Source of the DNA: Cystobasidium ongulense
Taxonomy: Eukaryota > Basidiomycota > Cystobasidiomycetes > Cystobasidiales > Cystobasidiaceae
Assembly: GCA_022835595.1 (NCBI GenBank)
Contig: BQUP01000012.1
Location: forward strand, 248,001 to 312,000
Reading direction: 5' to 3'
DNA: 64,000 bases
Both the position numbers and the translations under genes were made by a program. The notes beneath the pieces are model-generated. The model was not told the origin of the DNA. It saw only the letters and a list, made by a program, of their open reading frames with translations, and ran no database searches. Shown here piece after piece: positions 12,137-26,624 of this stretch (the first letter of the stretch is position 1; every line of letters starts with the position of its first letter).

Positions 12137-12440
12137 CCTGGCTTCTATTGTATTGAAATGAGTAGTTTAGGAGAGACTGAGGATAGGCAAAATCGAGGGA
12201 CCTGGATGTACGTCCTTTGTGGGATGATTTGATGTAAAGAGAGGGTGTGCTAGACTTCGATCTCTTCAACGAGCTAGAGAGTCTGTAAGGGAGGCTAGAT
12301 ATCGGTGGAATCAAGTGGGATGAATGAATGTGTATGTTAGTCGGTATTGCGTTTGATGCAGCAAACAAATGGTTGTGATGAGTAAAAGATGGGAGTGTGC
12401 CAAGATACGTGAAAGTACGAGATGAAAGATAGAAAGTAAA

Positions 12441-12454
12441 AGAGAGAGAGAGAG
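12441..12454. repeat. AG dinucleotide microsatellite
   Basis: Seven perfect AG units in the putative CK1 5' leader (CT repeat on the transcribed strand). Confidence 0.8.
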
Positions 12455-14640
12455 TTTGTGTAATAACGTCCCGGCCGAATTCCATTTGACGTGCATTTGC
12501 CTCTTTGTCTAGACTTTTTTCAATTTACTTGATCCTTGCGAGATGGTGCTTGTTGGCCGGTGCGGCATTCAAGCGAGAGATGGGTTTGGCGGTGTGTGCC
12601 ATCTCACGAGCTTCGTGGATGTCGATGGAATATGAATGCAGTAGCTGTACGTGATGCCGTGTACGTGTTGACGATGTATCATTGCTTATCGCTATCTCGT
12701 AGCTTATCCCTTGCTGACTGATTGACGCTCGTTCGTTGCCCGGCGCACGGGCGGGCTTGACACATCGCAGACAGACACGACAAGGACACCCAGACACCAT
12801 CTTTCGAGTGCTACTGGACAGCAGTATGCAATGAGCATGCCAGTGTGCTGTTTTGACAAGTGAGCAGACTTTTCGATGGGTGTGGCTAGTTTGGCCCGGG
12901 TTCTTTGACGTGAAGCGATTTCGTGCGATGCGATGTCCGCGCGTGCTTGCTTGCTCGATGGCACGACTGGGGCTGGAGGCAGCAGGCAGGCAGGCCGGCA
13001 GGACTCGAGGGTGGGCGAGCGAGGACATACAGCGTGTGCACGGGATGTGGGTACGTGCTGGTGCCTGAGTGGGCGGCGTCTGCTTGACGGCTTGCTGCTT
13101 TGTCGGACAAATGGACGACGGGCGGGCTTGCAGGGTTGCGTGCGAGGACCAGCCAGGACGAGGCGTAGAGAGGGTGTGATGGGGATGGAGAGGGTGCATA
13201 CAATCATTACTCACCTAATTTGCGTGGGATAGCCTGCTGGTTGTATGCCTTCCAAGCGTGCCTTTGCTCTTTAGACCTTGCGTGGGAGTGCTTGCCTGCT
13301 CGTTTGCTGAGACGGTGAGAAGGTGGCCTCTCGCTTGCGGCTTGGGATGGGACTGCGAAGCGACGAGCGGCAGAGTCTAGTGTCAGTATGTATAGGTATA
13401 ACCGTGTGTCGTGCCTGTCTGTACGTCTCTGCCATGCCATGCTGCTCAACAAGGCTGGCTGGCTGTGCGCGGCCACGAGGCAGCACGGCAAGCAAGACAC
13501 GCACGACAGGCAGGAGCAGCGACTCACCACGCAGACAGCAGATTCACACACACTCTTACCTTGCACACAGGTGTGGAGTGGAAGGCTGCGATGCGGTGGA
13601 GACGGGTGGGTGGGGTGGTGAAGAAGGTAGGGAGCAGAGAGAGCTGGAGCCGAGCTGGGACGATGAGGACGAGACGAGGACGGCGACAATTTAAAGTGGG
13701 CGGATGACCTCTGACGGCGGCAGCAGGGTAGACCGCTAGTGAGCAGCAGTGTGGTAGTGGTACATGCATTCCTACACTGCTCTCCAGGCTTGATTCCTGG
13801 ACTTGCACATCCATCACCGATCCATCGCCATCCATCCTCATGAACTCAAACCCTCTCTTTCTCTCTCTTCCGCACCGCACCGCATGAATTAAGATGGAAA
13901 AAGCTTCAGATGAAAGCATGGCAGACTGTCCTCAGACTACCTTACTCCTCACTCTTCAGCAAATACAACACAGCACTGAGGTCTCTGATTGCATGTCATG
14001 CTTGCTGGGTACTTGACGAGCTTGTCAGTTCGGGACACAGATACCTGCTCAAGACGCCCTGCATGGTCCTATCGAGACCGCCTGCAACATCAACACTCCT
14101 ACAGTCAAGACAAGACAAAACAACTACAGGCTGGCAGGGGGCGCAAAGCTCGATGCTCGAATGATCCGTGGTCACATGCATTTGTCTGACGATCTGTTTG
14201 AGAGAACGCACGTTGCAAAGAGTTTTTGGAAGTGGTCTGTCTGGATGATAGACGGGAAGGTATGACTCTAATCCATACTACCTTCATTCCCCAAGCTCCC
14301 CGCAGAACCCTATTCGAAAAGCTGTTATCTTCCGGTAATTTACGTGCCCAAGTTCGATAATCGAATCCCTTTCCGCTCTCTCGTATCTTTAGGCGTTCTG
14401 CAACGTCCATTAAAGCAGGATATATCGTATGTCCACCTTTATCAGCATGGCTTTGAGCTACCGTACCACAACATGAAGATATGCATCTATAATTTCAATG
14501 TCAAGCAAATCAAGATGTACCGTATGCTCAAATCCATCAAGCTCCGGATACGCCAATACCAAGACGAGCATTTCAATGAATACTGCTATGGAGTATCGGA
14601 ATTCCTCATCCACAGTCTTGTTACTAATACTCCCATCCTC

Positions 14641-14712
14641 TATATCGTCTACATCATTTATATCGTCTACATCATTTATATCGTCTACATCTTTTATATC
14701 GTCTACATCGTC
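14641..14712. repeat. Four tandem copies of an 18-base unit
   Basis: The unit tatatcgtctacatcatt occurs twice perfectly at 14641-14676 and twice with changes at its last bases at 14677-14712; a decayed partial copy follows. On the minus strand it reads as a repeated Asn-Asp-Val-Asp-Asp-Ile. It lies just 3' of the nuclease-like gene stop. Confidence 0.9.
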
Positions 14713-14739
14713 TATATCGTTTATAAGCGAATAAAAGAA

Positions 14740-16626
14740 TCAATGTGATAATTCAACCATCATCATCCTATGATCACTAATCATATACTCCATCTCATCA
14801 AACACAAACCTATTATCTAAAAGTTGAACATTTTCAATTATCCAATTTTCATTATTTAAAGCATTATTATCAGCTAACATTATAAAATCAATTATCTTTG
14901 AAGATTTACGTCTTTTATCTTTGCCAATTGTAAATTCTTCATATGTAGGTGTGAATTGATCTAATCCAACTTCTCTTCTTAAATCGATAAATGTACTTTC
15001 TTTGTTCACTTGTACATTCTCAATCTCGGTGTCCGAACCAGAGGTTATTCCCTCTGCAATAGAATTGGATGGATCAATATACGAGTATCGATTTCCAGTC
15101 AAGACAGAATATGAATCCGATGTTGCATTAGCGTTTAAATCACCAAAGAGGAATACCATTGAATGAGGAGGTGTTAATCGATCTTCAACTTCTCCTCTTA
15201 TAATCCAACGTTCACGATCTAAGATAAGTTCAGCTGATTTTTTCTTCGCGAGTTCACTATCTGGGTCAAAATGCTGCATGATAAAAAGGTTGGTTGCGGG
15301 GGAGAACAGTATGATTTGGGGAACAGGTATGTAAATGAACGTTTTTGGCCTTGTTTTGTCAAGCAGTATTGAGGAAATTTTAACTGACTGTATTGATAGT
15401 CCAGAGAATTTCTCTCGTAGCCTTTAATCTGAAAGCAGTCGTTAGAGTACCCATAGGCCAAGTCTACGATTCCCAGCAAAGGAAAAACCAATTTCAGTTT
15501 ACAGAGTTGACCAAATTATCGAAATGCATTGATGGTTGGGAAAAGGAACATACCGCCTTCCAGCTTTTACTACCGAGTTCTTCAGGTGTTCTATTGATTA
15601 TAGCAAATCACCTTCAGTACGGTAAAATTTCACTGAGACCCCGAATTTCACGGTCATGCTAGTACGAATGGACTGCGGTGGTGTCCTGTTCTATCAGAGT
15701 AGCCTGACTTACTCAGAATGAAAGAAATGTCTCCTTTGAAAGAGTTCTGTAGTTTCACTGTTAATCGCAACAGAAGAGCATTTAGCTACAGAATGGAATG
15801 TTTGCAATTTCTTTTTGATAACTGCCTTGGGACCGGGAGGGTACAGATTTGAGCTAGGTGTTTGAGATGGCTGAACTTACGTATTCCAGCATGTAGCGAG
15901 GCACTATATTTCAACAAGAAGGTGGGAATAAAGCCAAGATGAATCAGTTATATTAGGGCAAAAACAAAGAGGAACACGCAAAGCAAATGTGGAAGAGTTC
16001 TCACATCACCACCTTTCCAAATTAATTGTGAAGTACAATCCCATAAAGGTGATAACCCTTCGACTAGATCATCAACTTGTTCTTGTCTTGGTTCTTGAAA
16101 TCCAATTATATCAGGTTTAGCTTCGATTATTGATTGAATCAATGGACCTCTTTTATTTATGAGCCATTTCAATTGGTAAAAATGGGAGGAGGAGTTGATT
16201 ATTAGCGTATTGATATATACATTGTGAGAAAAGGATAGATTCCAGTCAATCAATTTCGGTAAAATTGTGGAAGAGTTTCATGAGAGTAAAAAGGGTGGGA
16301 GAATTACTTTCTAATATTCCATGGTAGTTCTTCTTTTCTTAATGTTGATTCATCATTAGCTTTCGTCCTATGATCGATTCGCATTGCACGAGATAAATAG
16401 ACAAAGGTAGACGGGACAAGTCAGAATATACTACGAATCACTAGTGTGATTGGAAGACTCTCAAGCTCAGTGAACACGAAAAGATGTGTATATACCTTAT
16501 ATTGAAAGTCGCTATTTTCAGGGTCGTCATTGAATCGATAGGAGCACCTTGAGTCGTTCCGATACCCAATAGCGCTAGTCCGAGTACGATGGCCCTGCAA
16601 AGGGCGGTACAATTCGAAGGTCGCAT
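14740..16626 (-). CDS. Secreted endonuclease/exonuclease/phosphatase (EEP) fold protein
   Basis: The ATG at 16624-16626 opens a signal peptide (MRPSNCTALCRAIVLGLALL, then an Ala-rich cleavage region GTTQGAP). KIATFNIR follows, the first EEP strand. Later exons give KPDIIGFQEPRQEQVDDL with the catalytic Glu, TPEELGSKSWKA, QHFDPDSELAKKKSAELI, VFLFGDLNAN (catalytic Asp/Asn) and a terminal ISDHRMMMVEL with the catalytic His. These motifs match the secreted fungal EEP proteins related to bacterial and plant phosphodiesterases of unknown substrate. At least six exons are needed; the middle of the model (about 15300-16000) is AT-rich and its exact small exons are uncertain. The signal peptide is read from sequence, and extracellular action is inferred. 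Confidence 0.82.
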
Positions 16627-16638
16627 GATCTGCTCCAA

Positions 16639-17571
16639 GTATATGCTGTCTAGAAGAGCTTTGACTTTTGAGGATGATGAGTGTAGACCCGGAAATTGAA
16701 GAGCTAAACAGAGCTGAAAAGACCCAGAGGCAAGCTCGACCTCTGAGAGTGAGTGCGTTGCGTGCGGCCCTCCATTGTCATTGTGGTGGCATGTGTCCGC
16801 TGTTTGTCAGGTCGTGCTGTTTGTCAGGTCGTGCAGACGATGCACGTGATCAGTAAGGGGCCAGCTCTTGATAGGGGCATACAGTCGAATGGCATGCTCA
16901 GCATAATGATAGGAAAGTCTTGATCTCAGTACTTGACCTTGACGGTGGTCGTTGCATGTTGACTCTTTCCAGTCTTTCCTCTTCCAAGTTACATCACGTG
17001 CGCCCAAACAAAGCGGGACTAATGATCGTCGGCTAGACGTGACAGAAGGGTACACTATACTGTACTGCACCGCGTGTTGGCAGCATGCATGTGTACAGTG
17101 TGGTGTGCTGTAGCGAATCAGTGCACTCTCCATGGCTGCGAGACGTTGCAGGCAGTCACACCATCATCCGTGGGCCTACGTACGTCAGTAGCGAGCGAGT
17201 GAGTGCCACCAATTATGTATTTATTGAAACGGAACAAGGCCCAGCAGACGGGGGGGATCATCGCAGAGTTCCTTGCCCTGTCAATCAGGAATGCGAGTTG
17301 ACAACGATGACCAGCTTGCCAGCTATCCTCGCTAATGATTATACGCCATGATATGCGACTGCTCCCGCCCGCCCGCCTGAGAAATACGGCGGGCTTGCTT
17401 CTGCTTGCCCGATCAAGCTGAGAATGATCGGACCGCCGCAACTTCGCAACTTGGGAATCCATCCACCGTCAGAGTCGCCAGAGCTGCTTCTTCTCGACCA
17501 CCACGACAGTCTCGCACACCACACACTCCGTCTCAGCTCCAAGTTCCCTCGACTCTCCCAATCCATCCACA
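16639..17571. promoter_or_regulatory. Divergent intergenic region, EEP protein (-) and MARVEL protein (+)
   Basis: These 933 bases lie between head-to-head genes. They contain a perfect 17-base tandem duplication, a cccgcccgcccgcc tract near 17365 and a pyrimidine-rich leader just before 17572. No coding motif is seen. Confidence 0.5.
16801..16834. repeat. Perfect 17-base tandem duplication
   Basis: tgtttgtcaggtcgtgc occurs twice with no gap at 16801-16817 and 16818-16834, in the divergent promoter region. Confidence 0.9.
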
Positions 17572-18788
17572 ATGGCTCCCTCCACAATGAAGGTCAGTCC
17601 GTCCGGTCGCCCTCTCCCATCTTCCTCGCTTTTCATGCGGTGTTTTTCACCCCCCATGAGCGAGCGAGGCCTGTGACCAGCCAGTTGGGAGCGACTGAGG
17701 GCTGCACATCAACAGTGCACTCGACTGACGACGCCTGTTGCCATTAGATGGTCATCGCAGGCGCATTCGCAGCCACCGTCCTCTTCTCCTTCATCGACAT
17801 GATCATCTCGGCCGTTCTCGTCTCGAGCTATGTAAGTTGAGAGCTTCTTCATCACACACGACCGCCTGCCTGCCAATTCGGGAAGGTGGTCGAGAAATTC
17901 ACACGCTGACACCTCACTCACAGAACCGCAGCGAATACCCATCAACTGATATCAAGAACACAACGAGGTGCGTCTCACCACTCTGCATGCCCGCGCATGC
18001 TTTGTTGATCGTCTCTTCTGAAGAGAGGGAAAACAAGTTTGGAAAGAAAAGCTAACCGATGATGTCGACTTTTCAGGTACACTCTCTTCGTATCCCTCTT
18101 CAACTTACTCTTCGGTTCAGCATACATCTTCTTCATCCTCGCTCTCGGTACTTCCATCATCGCATCTGTCGTATCGGTCCTTGGCTTCACTTTCCTGCTA
18201 TGGATCTTCTGGGTTGCTTCGTGAGTTTCTCTCTCCTGTCATGTCAATCGAAGTCGTCGTCTCCCGGCCTTGCCTTTTTTGGGCGTCGCAGTTCATCCCA
18301 CATATCTCCCTTCGATGTCCCGTAGGGAAGAGGTGTGAGGAGACAGCATGCCTTCTGCTGTACTGCTCAAAGCAAACGGCACGTGCTCGTCCCGTTCTGC
18401 AGCCCCTATAAGACGAGAGCATACAGACGGGGAGACGTTAGACTGCCACCCTGAGAGTCAGCGAACAACATACTGACCCAGTCTCTTATACGTCCTTTTA
18501 TTATGTTAATAGCGCCGCTTCCACTGAGTCGTCCCTCACTGGTCAATTCACATGCGCCAATGCCACCTTTGCTCACTGCCATCAATTGCTAGCAATGGAA
18601 GCTTTTGCATGGATGAACTGTGAGCTTTCCTCTTATTCCAGTCTTGCCACGTTCTGATGGGGTGACAATAATTCTGACGTTTTGCTATTACAGTCATCAT
18701 CCTATTCTCCACTTTCTGCTTAGTCGCTTACATGGCTTTCAGATCAACAAGATCTGGAAATGGCCTAACTGGTCCTCTAGCTGTTTAA
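17572..18788 (+). CDS. Four-span MARVEL-type membrane protein (Nce102-like)
   Basis: Six exons (17572-17592, 17748-17831, 17924-17967, 18077-18220, 18513-18619, 18694-18788) give 164 residues with closed phases. Four hydrophobic segments are visible: residues about 9-33 (IAGAFAATVLFSFIDMIISA), 48-72, 74-98 and 130-155. The short loop after span 3 holds two Cys residues. Size and topology match fungal MARVEL/Nce102-family proteins, which sit in plasma-membrane microdomains (eisosomes) and affect non-classical export or sphingolipid sensing. The family call is by topology and general resemblance. The 21-base first coding exon is followed by a 155-base intron. Confidence 0.7.
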
Positions 18789-22521
<3,733 letters not shown>

Positions 22522-22720
22522 ATTCTCTACGGAGATGTTGTATGACTAGAATAAACTCGAGCATCGTCGTATGAAATCAGGCTTAAGTATGGGAAACGTG
22601 CGAACTCGAGATTTAGCTTCTTGGGCACACTTCTGCCGCTGGTTGCTTGTGTTGCTGACGACTGGTTCGCGTACAAGTCATCCGTCGCGAGCGTATCCTT
22701 CACATGATTGAAACATACCA

Positions 22721-23891
22721 ATGAAGAGCAAAGCCAGTCGCAATGGGACCGCTGTCGCCAGAACGCTCGAAGCTGTTCTTGAAGAGCTATCAGTATCTCG
22801 ACCAGACGTCGCAGATGAAATACAAGCACTTCAAGCTATCTTCGGGGAGTCGAAGCTGACTATACACGAAAGCGATTCGTCGGAGAACAGTAGAGCAGAC
22901 TCACCGTAAGTCTTATAGCCTTACAAGGTGAACTACCTGGCATCTTTTTTAACCAATTCATGTCGCCTCGATCACCCTACGCCCGACAGGATACGGTTGA
23001 TGCTCGAAACGAGCTTGCCTAGCCACGAAGATGTAGAGGTTGCTTTCATCATATCTCTACCTGCTTCGTATCCGAATGCAAGCCCACCGAGACTGCAGCT
23101 GTCCAACAAGGTAAGCTCTGCGCCTGTAGTATTCTACGTAAATTGTGAAATCAAGAACAACCAGCTGAATACGATTGATAATCCAGTACATTGGAGACTT
23201 CGCCACAGACAGTGGTCTATTCGGAAGCATTACACGGACTTTCATGCGTGAAGACACATGGCGCGAAGGCGAAGTAGCAGTCTTCGAGGGTATCGAACGC
23301 GCACGTGAAGAATGCGATTCTTTCCTAAATGACAAGCTATCTGAGCTAGAGGCCAAGAAGGCTCTTGATGAGCATACTACACAAGAAGATATCGAATTTG
23401 CTAGACACTTGAAATTAGAAGAAACCACGGCTCGCGCAGATGCGGTACCGAGAGGCGCTCTTCGGCAAGAGGAAGAAGCGGGACTACCTGAAGGATCTAA
23501 GCTGTATACAAGCGAACCCATTACAGACAGGAAGAGTGTATTCATAGGGCACGCATGCAAGATAAACTCACCTACGGATGTATCCCAAATCGTAAACTAC
23601 CTTCTTTCAGACCGAAAGATATCAAAAGCAACACATCCAGCAATGCTAGCATATCGAGTACGTGGAACTGGAGATGTCGTTCATCAAGATAACGATGACG
23701 ATGGTGAATCAGCAGCTGGTTCTAGACTTGCTCATCTCTTGCAAATCTTGGAATTGGAGAACGTACTAGTCGTAGTTACGAGATGGTATGGCGGTGTTCA
23801 CCTTGGGTCGGATAGATTCAAACATATCAATCAAGCTGCTAGAGATGCTCTTGTTATTGGCGGATTCGTACAAGCGAAAGGCAAAAGGTAG
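22721..23891 (+). CDS. YIH1: IMPACT/Yih1 homolog, RWD-domain inhibitor of Gcn2 activation
   Basis: Binds Gcn1 through its RWD domain and so limits activation of the eIF2alpha kinase Gcn2. The first exon carries DEIQALQAIFGE, the RWD start. The second has FIISLPASYPNASPPRLQL (the YPxxxP RWD signature). The third is a long exon with the linker helix and the C-terminal UPF0029/Impact domain (DRKSVFIGHACKI, HPAMLAYRV, DDGESAAGSRLAHLLQ, VVVTRWYGGVHLGSDRFKHI). Stop is at 23889-23891. Two introns, 22908-22989 (approximately) and one ending before YIGDF, have GTAAG donors. Full-length by comparison with the family. Confidence 0.95.
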
Positions 23892-25007
23892 TAAAAAGAG
23901 AGTCAAGTTTCTGGTACAACAATATGAGCAGTCGAGCTCGCATAGCAACCGCCCTCCGTCCACATTTCCGGGCTGCCCAGGAAGATCGACAGAGCCTGCT
24001 CTAGCAGCTGTAGTCGGTATCTACGGTGTAGATCCTTCGGTAATGCAAGCTATATCGGTCGCGTGTAAATGACAAGATCTTACCTACCGCAACGCAAAGC
24101 GCCAAAGTGAACATTGGGACTGCTCTCAACCAACCTAAGAACAGCTGGAGCGTCCGCCTAGGAAAGCAAGCAGTCGTTCGAGAACCGCTAGAGAGAATAG
24201 CACGGAGATCCAGAAGGAAAATAGGACGCGGTGGACGCCTTGTAGGTGGCGCGGTTAACAGCGGCCGTACTCGATAGAGCCTGCAGTTCTCCGAAATGCA
24301 CCTGAGACGATTGTAAACGTATCAATGAGGAGTGTTGTGCCTGTAACCAGCTATGTGTAGGGCAGTCCCTCGGTTCGCTCGCGACCCTGGGTGCACAAGC
24401 ATTTCGCCACAAGTTGCGAAAGTGTGCAAGCCAAGTGCACTATTCATCTTGTCGCCAGTAGCCCTTTGCGAGGTCATAGCAATTCCAGACCCTTCAAAGA
24501 GACCTTTTGACAATCCTCGTCCTCGACTGTCGACTTTCGCCTCGCTCGTGGCAGCTCACTCTTGTGGTCCAACCAACTTCATCTCCTCAGCCACCTCTCA
24601 AGCCTGCAGCGTCGACGGCACAGGCATCACACATACCACACTCGCGTGTCCTCTATACACCTGCCATCGCCTCTCTAGGCCCCGAGCAGCTGCTGCACTC
24701 CGGTAAGTCGAGGCGACGAGGGGATTATGCACGTCTTCACAGACGATTGACGCGCCTTTAACGCCTGTTAACCTGCAGTTTGACGACACGGCACACTGAA
24801 GATACTGCGACAACACACAAACACACGACTAGTCATCTGAAACGACTTCTACCGCAAACACACCCTCATTGCTCCCACCTCGACTGGTTCATCCATCTCT
24901 TCTTCCCCCGGTAATCTGTGGCTCCTCCCTTTTTCGGCTGCAGGTGATCTCCCCCCACCTTACAACGACGAAAGCAATTACAAGACACGCACAACTAGAG
25001 ACCGAGC
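23892..25007. other. Intergenic region upstream of the R3HCC1-type gene
   Basis: 1.1 kb without a recognisable gene. The last 200 bases are C/A-rich and look like a 5' leader of the next gene. The short open frames on both strands have no family motif. Confidence 0.5.
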
Positions 25008-26025
25008 ATGATGTCGTTCTCGTCCGCTTACGCGCCTTCCAGTAGCACCGTTCCTCCTCCCTCCGCGCCTGGTATCAGCGGCATCTTGCCTGGCCAGCAG
25101 GCCGTGAACACGACTCGAGTCCTATCGCTTACTGGATTCAGCAAAGACCTCAAGACACGCGATATTCAGGCTATATTCGTGAATTACGAAGATGACAGAG
25201 GAGGCTACAGGATTAAATGGCTTGATGATACCGGGTGCCTCATTGTCTTCAACGATCCTGTCGTCGGTGAGCGGAACTTACGTCTGCCTTCGACTAGACA
25301 CCCTGGCTAATTTATACATTATCGCAGCAAAAAGGGCATTCCTTAATCTCACTGCAAACCCTCATCCTTACCTCATGCCCATAATTAACAAAGAAGACGA
25401 ATCGCTCTCCACCTACCCTAAACTCGTACCTTATGAGGGCGATGATGTCCCAAACGTCGTCGCCTCGGTTGCCACACGACCACGCAGCCGCAGCATTGCA
25501 CAGAACAATGGTCCTGCCACAGGTGGTCCGGCCGGTGTACCTGCGCAAGCGGCGAATGGATCCAATACTCACTACCGACGCATGAGCAATTCGTCTGGAG
25601 CCGCCAACGCACGCAGCTTTGGCAGAGCCTCGATGAGCCAGTACCAGATGCAGGCTATTATAGATGACGCTAGCTCCGCCGTTGCTCCTACTACACCCAG
25701 CAAGAGCTCTCAAACAAATGGGAATTCGAATCCAGGAAGTGATGCTACTAGTCCCACGGCATCTGCAAAAGGAAGTCCACCTTCGACAAGCGGAGGAGCT
25801 ATTGACTGGGGCGCGTTACAGCAGCAAGCTGCCGCTCAGACTAGTAGGGCGAGGACTGGAAGTGCTTCGAATGCAAGTGCAGCTGCCGCTGGAACAGGTT
25901 CTAATACCGCTGGACAGGCATTCTCACCCCCAACATCGCCAGAGAGAGGTATCGGCCTCGGTCAAAGAGCTGGCGCAGTCAGTCCAAGCACGCTACGTCG
26001 ACTCGTCAGCACACATCGCGCCTAA
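25008..26025 (+). CDS. R3HCC1/GIDRP88-type RNA-binding-fold protein
   Basis: Two exons (25008-25266 and 25328-26025) give 318 residues in closed phase. An RRM-like domain occupies residues about 35-105: VLSLTGFSKDLKTRDIQAIF, then GGYRIKWLDDTGCLIVFNDP, then AKRAFLNLT. This pattern (FxxxxKTxDI, then a G-F/Y-x-I-KWVDDTHAL-like block) is that of the R3HCC1/R3HCC1L family C-terminal domain, seen in fungi without the R3H part. The rest is a Ser/Thr/Asn/Ala-rich low-complexity tail with a SPTSPERG-like motif. Two adjacent ATG codons open the frame at 25008 and 25011. RNA-related function is inferred from the fold only. Confidence 0.72.
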
Positions 26026-26624
26026 ACTGTCCACAGGGTATCACTGTGTTGGTCGTCAAGCAGACCTCGTGCAGTGTTCCTCGCTCTACTCTAGTCAACA
26101 GCTATACCTCTTTCATATTACCCTAGCCTGACTGTAGTGGTCGACTCGCCTCTTTATATTCCTTATACACCCCTTACCTGTAGCTCATAGTAATTCAGAC
26201 CTCGCTGTTGTCGCGCTTTTCGGTGCCGTATGCAATTGCAGAAGTACCGTATCAAAGAGAGAGACGCTCGGCCAACGCGCTGCGGTCTGCAATTGCCTTG
26301 GTCGCAGGACAAGGACGTTGCATCCGGAGCAGGGGCGGCATTGAGGTTGACCAAGTACCGCTTTGTATCGCAGACTGTATGCTCTGGCGTTCTCAGTCTT
26401 TTTTGTCCTCGCGCCGCAGTTGTGTCGCGTCGTGGGCAGCAGCGAGCCTCGTCGCTTCTGTTCGCCCTGATCCAACCAGCAGACGACACAACGAGGCGAA
26501 CGAGACAGCAGCAACAGCAGTAGATAGAGCTGCTGCGTTTGGAATAGCTCGACGGAGGCCAGACTATCGCCGCTTAGTCCAAGACCGCTGAGACGACAGC
26601 CATTCCCGCAAGGTCGCTGCAGCC
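26026..26624. other. Intergenic region between R3HCC1-type gene and gamma-COP
   Basis: 599 bases with overlapping frames on both strands but no recognisable motif; it should contain the SEC21 promoter. A CAGCAGCAACAGCAG tract lies near 26508-26522. Confidence 0.5.

Larger units (their letters stand above)
12137..14739. other. Gene-poor 2.6 kb block upstream of casein kinase I
   Basis: From 12137 to about 12500 it is pyrimidine-rich on the minus strand, as expected of a CK1 leader, and holds a 14-base AG microsatellite. From about 12530 to 13900 it is GC-rich with many CAGGCAG-like short repeats and overlapping open frames on both strands that share no recognisable motif. From about 14350 on it becomes AT-rich and holds an 18-base tandem repeat. 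Minus-strand frames at about 14100-14735 look partly protein-like but could not be assigned. Confidence 0.5.

Noticed and set aside
12525-13214. Minus-strand 229-codon frame and overlapping frames on both strands in the GC-rich block
   Set aside because: The frames start at non-ATG codons, overlap several others, have biased composition (Arg/Ser/His/Pro) and show no motif; GC-rich DNA has few stop codons.
14344-14748. Plus-strand 134-codon frame with a YIVYI repeat
   Set aside because: The hydrophobic repeat is simply the 18-base tandem repeat read in one frame, and the rest has no motif.
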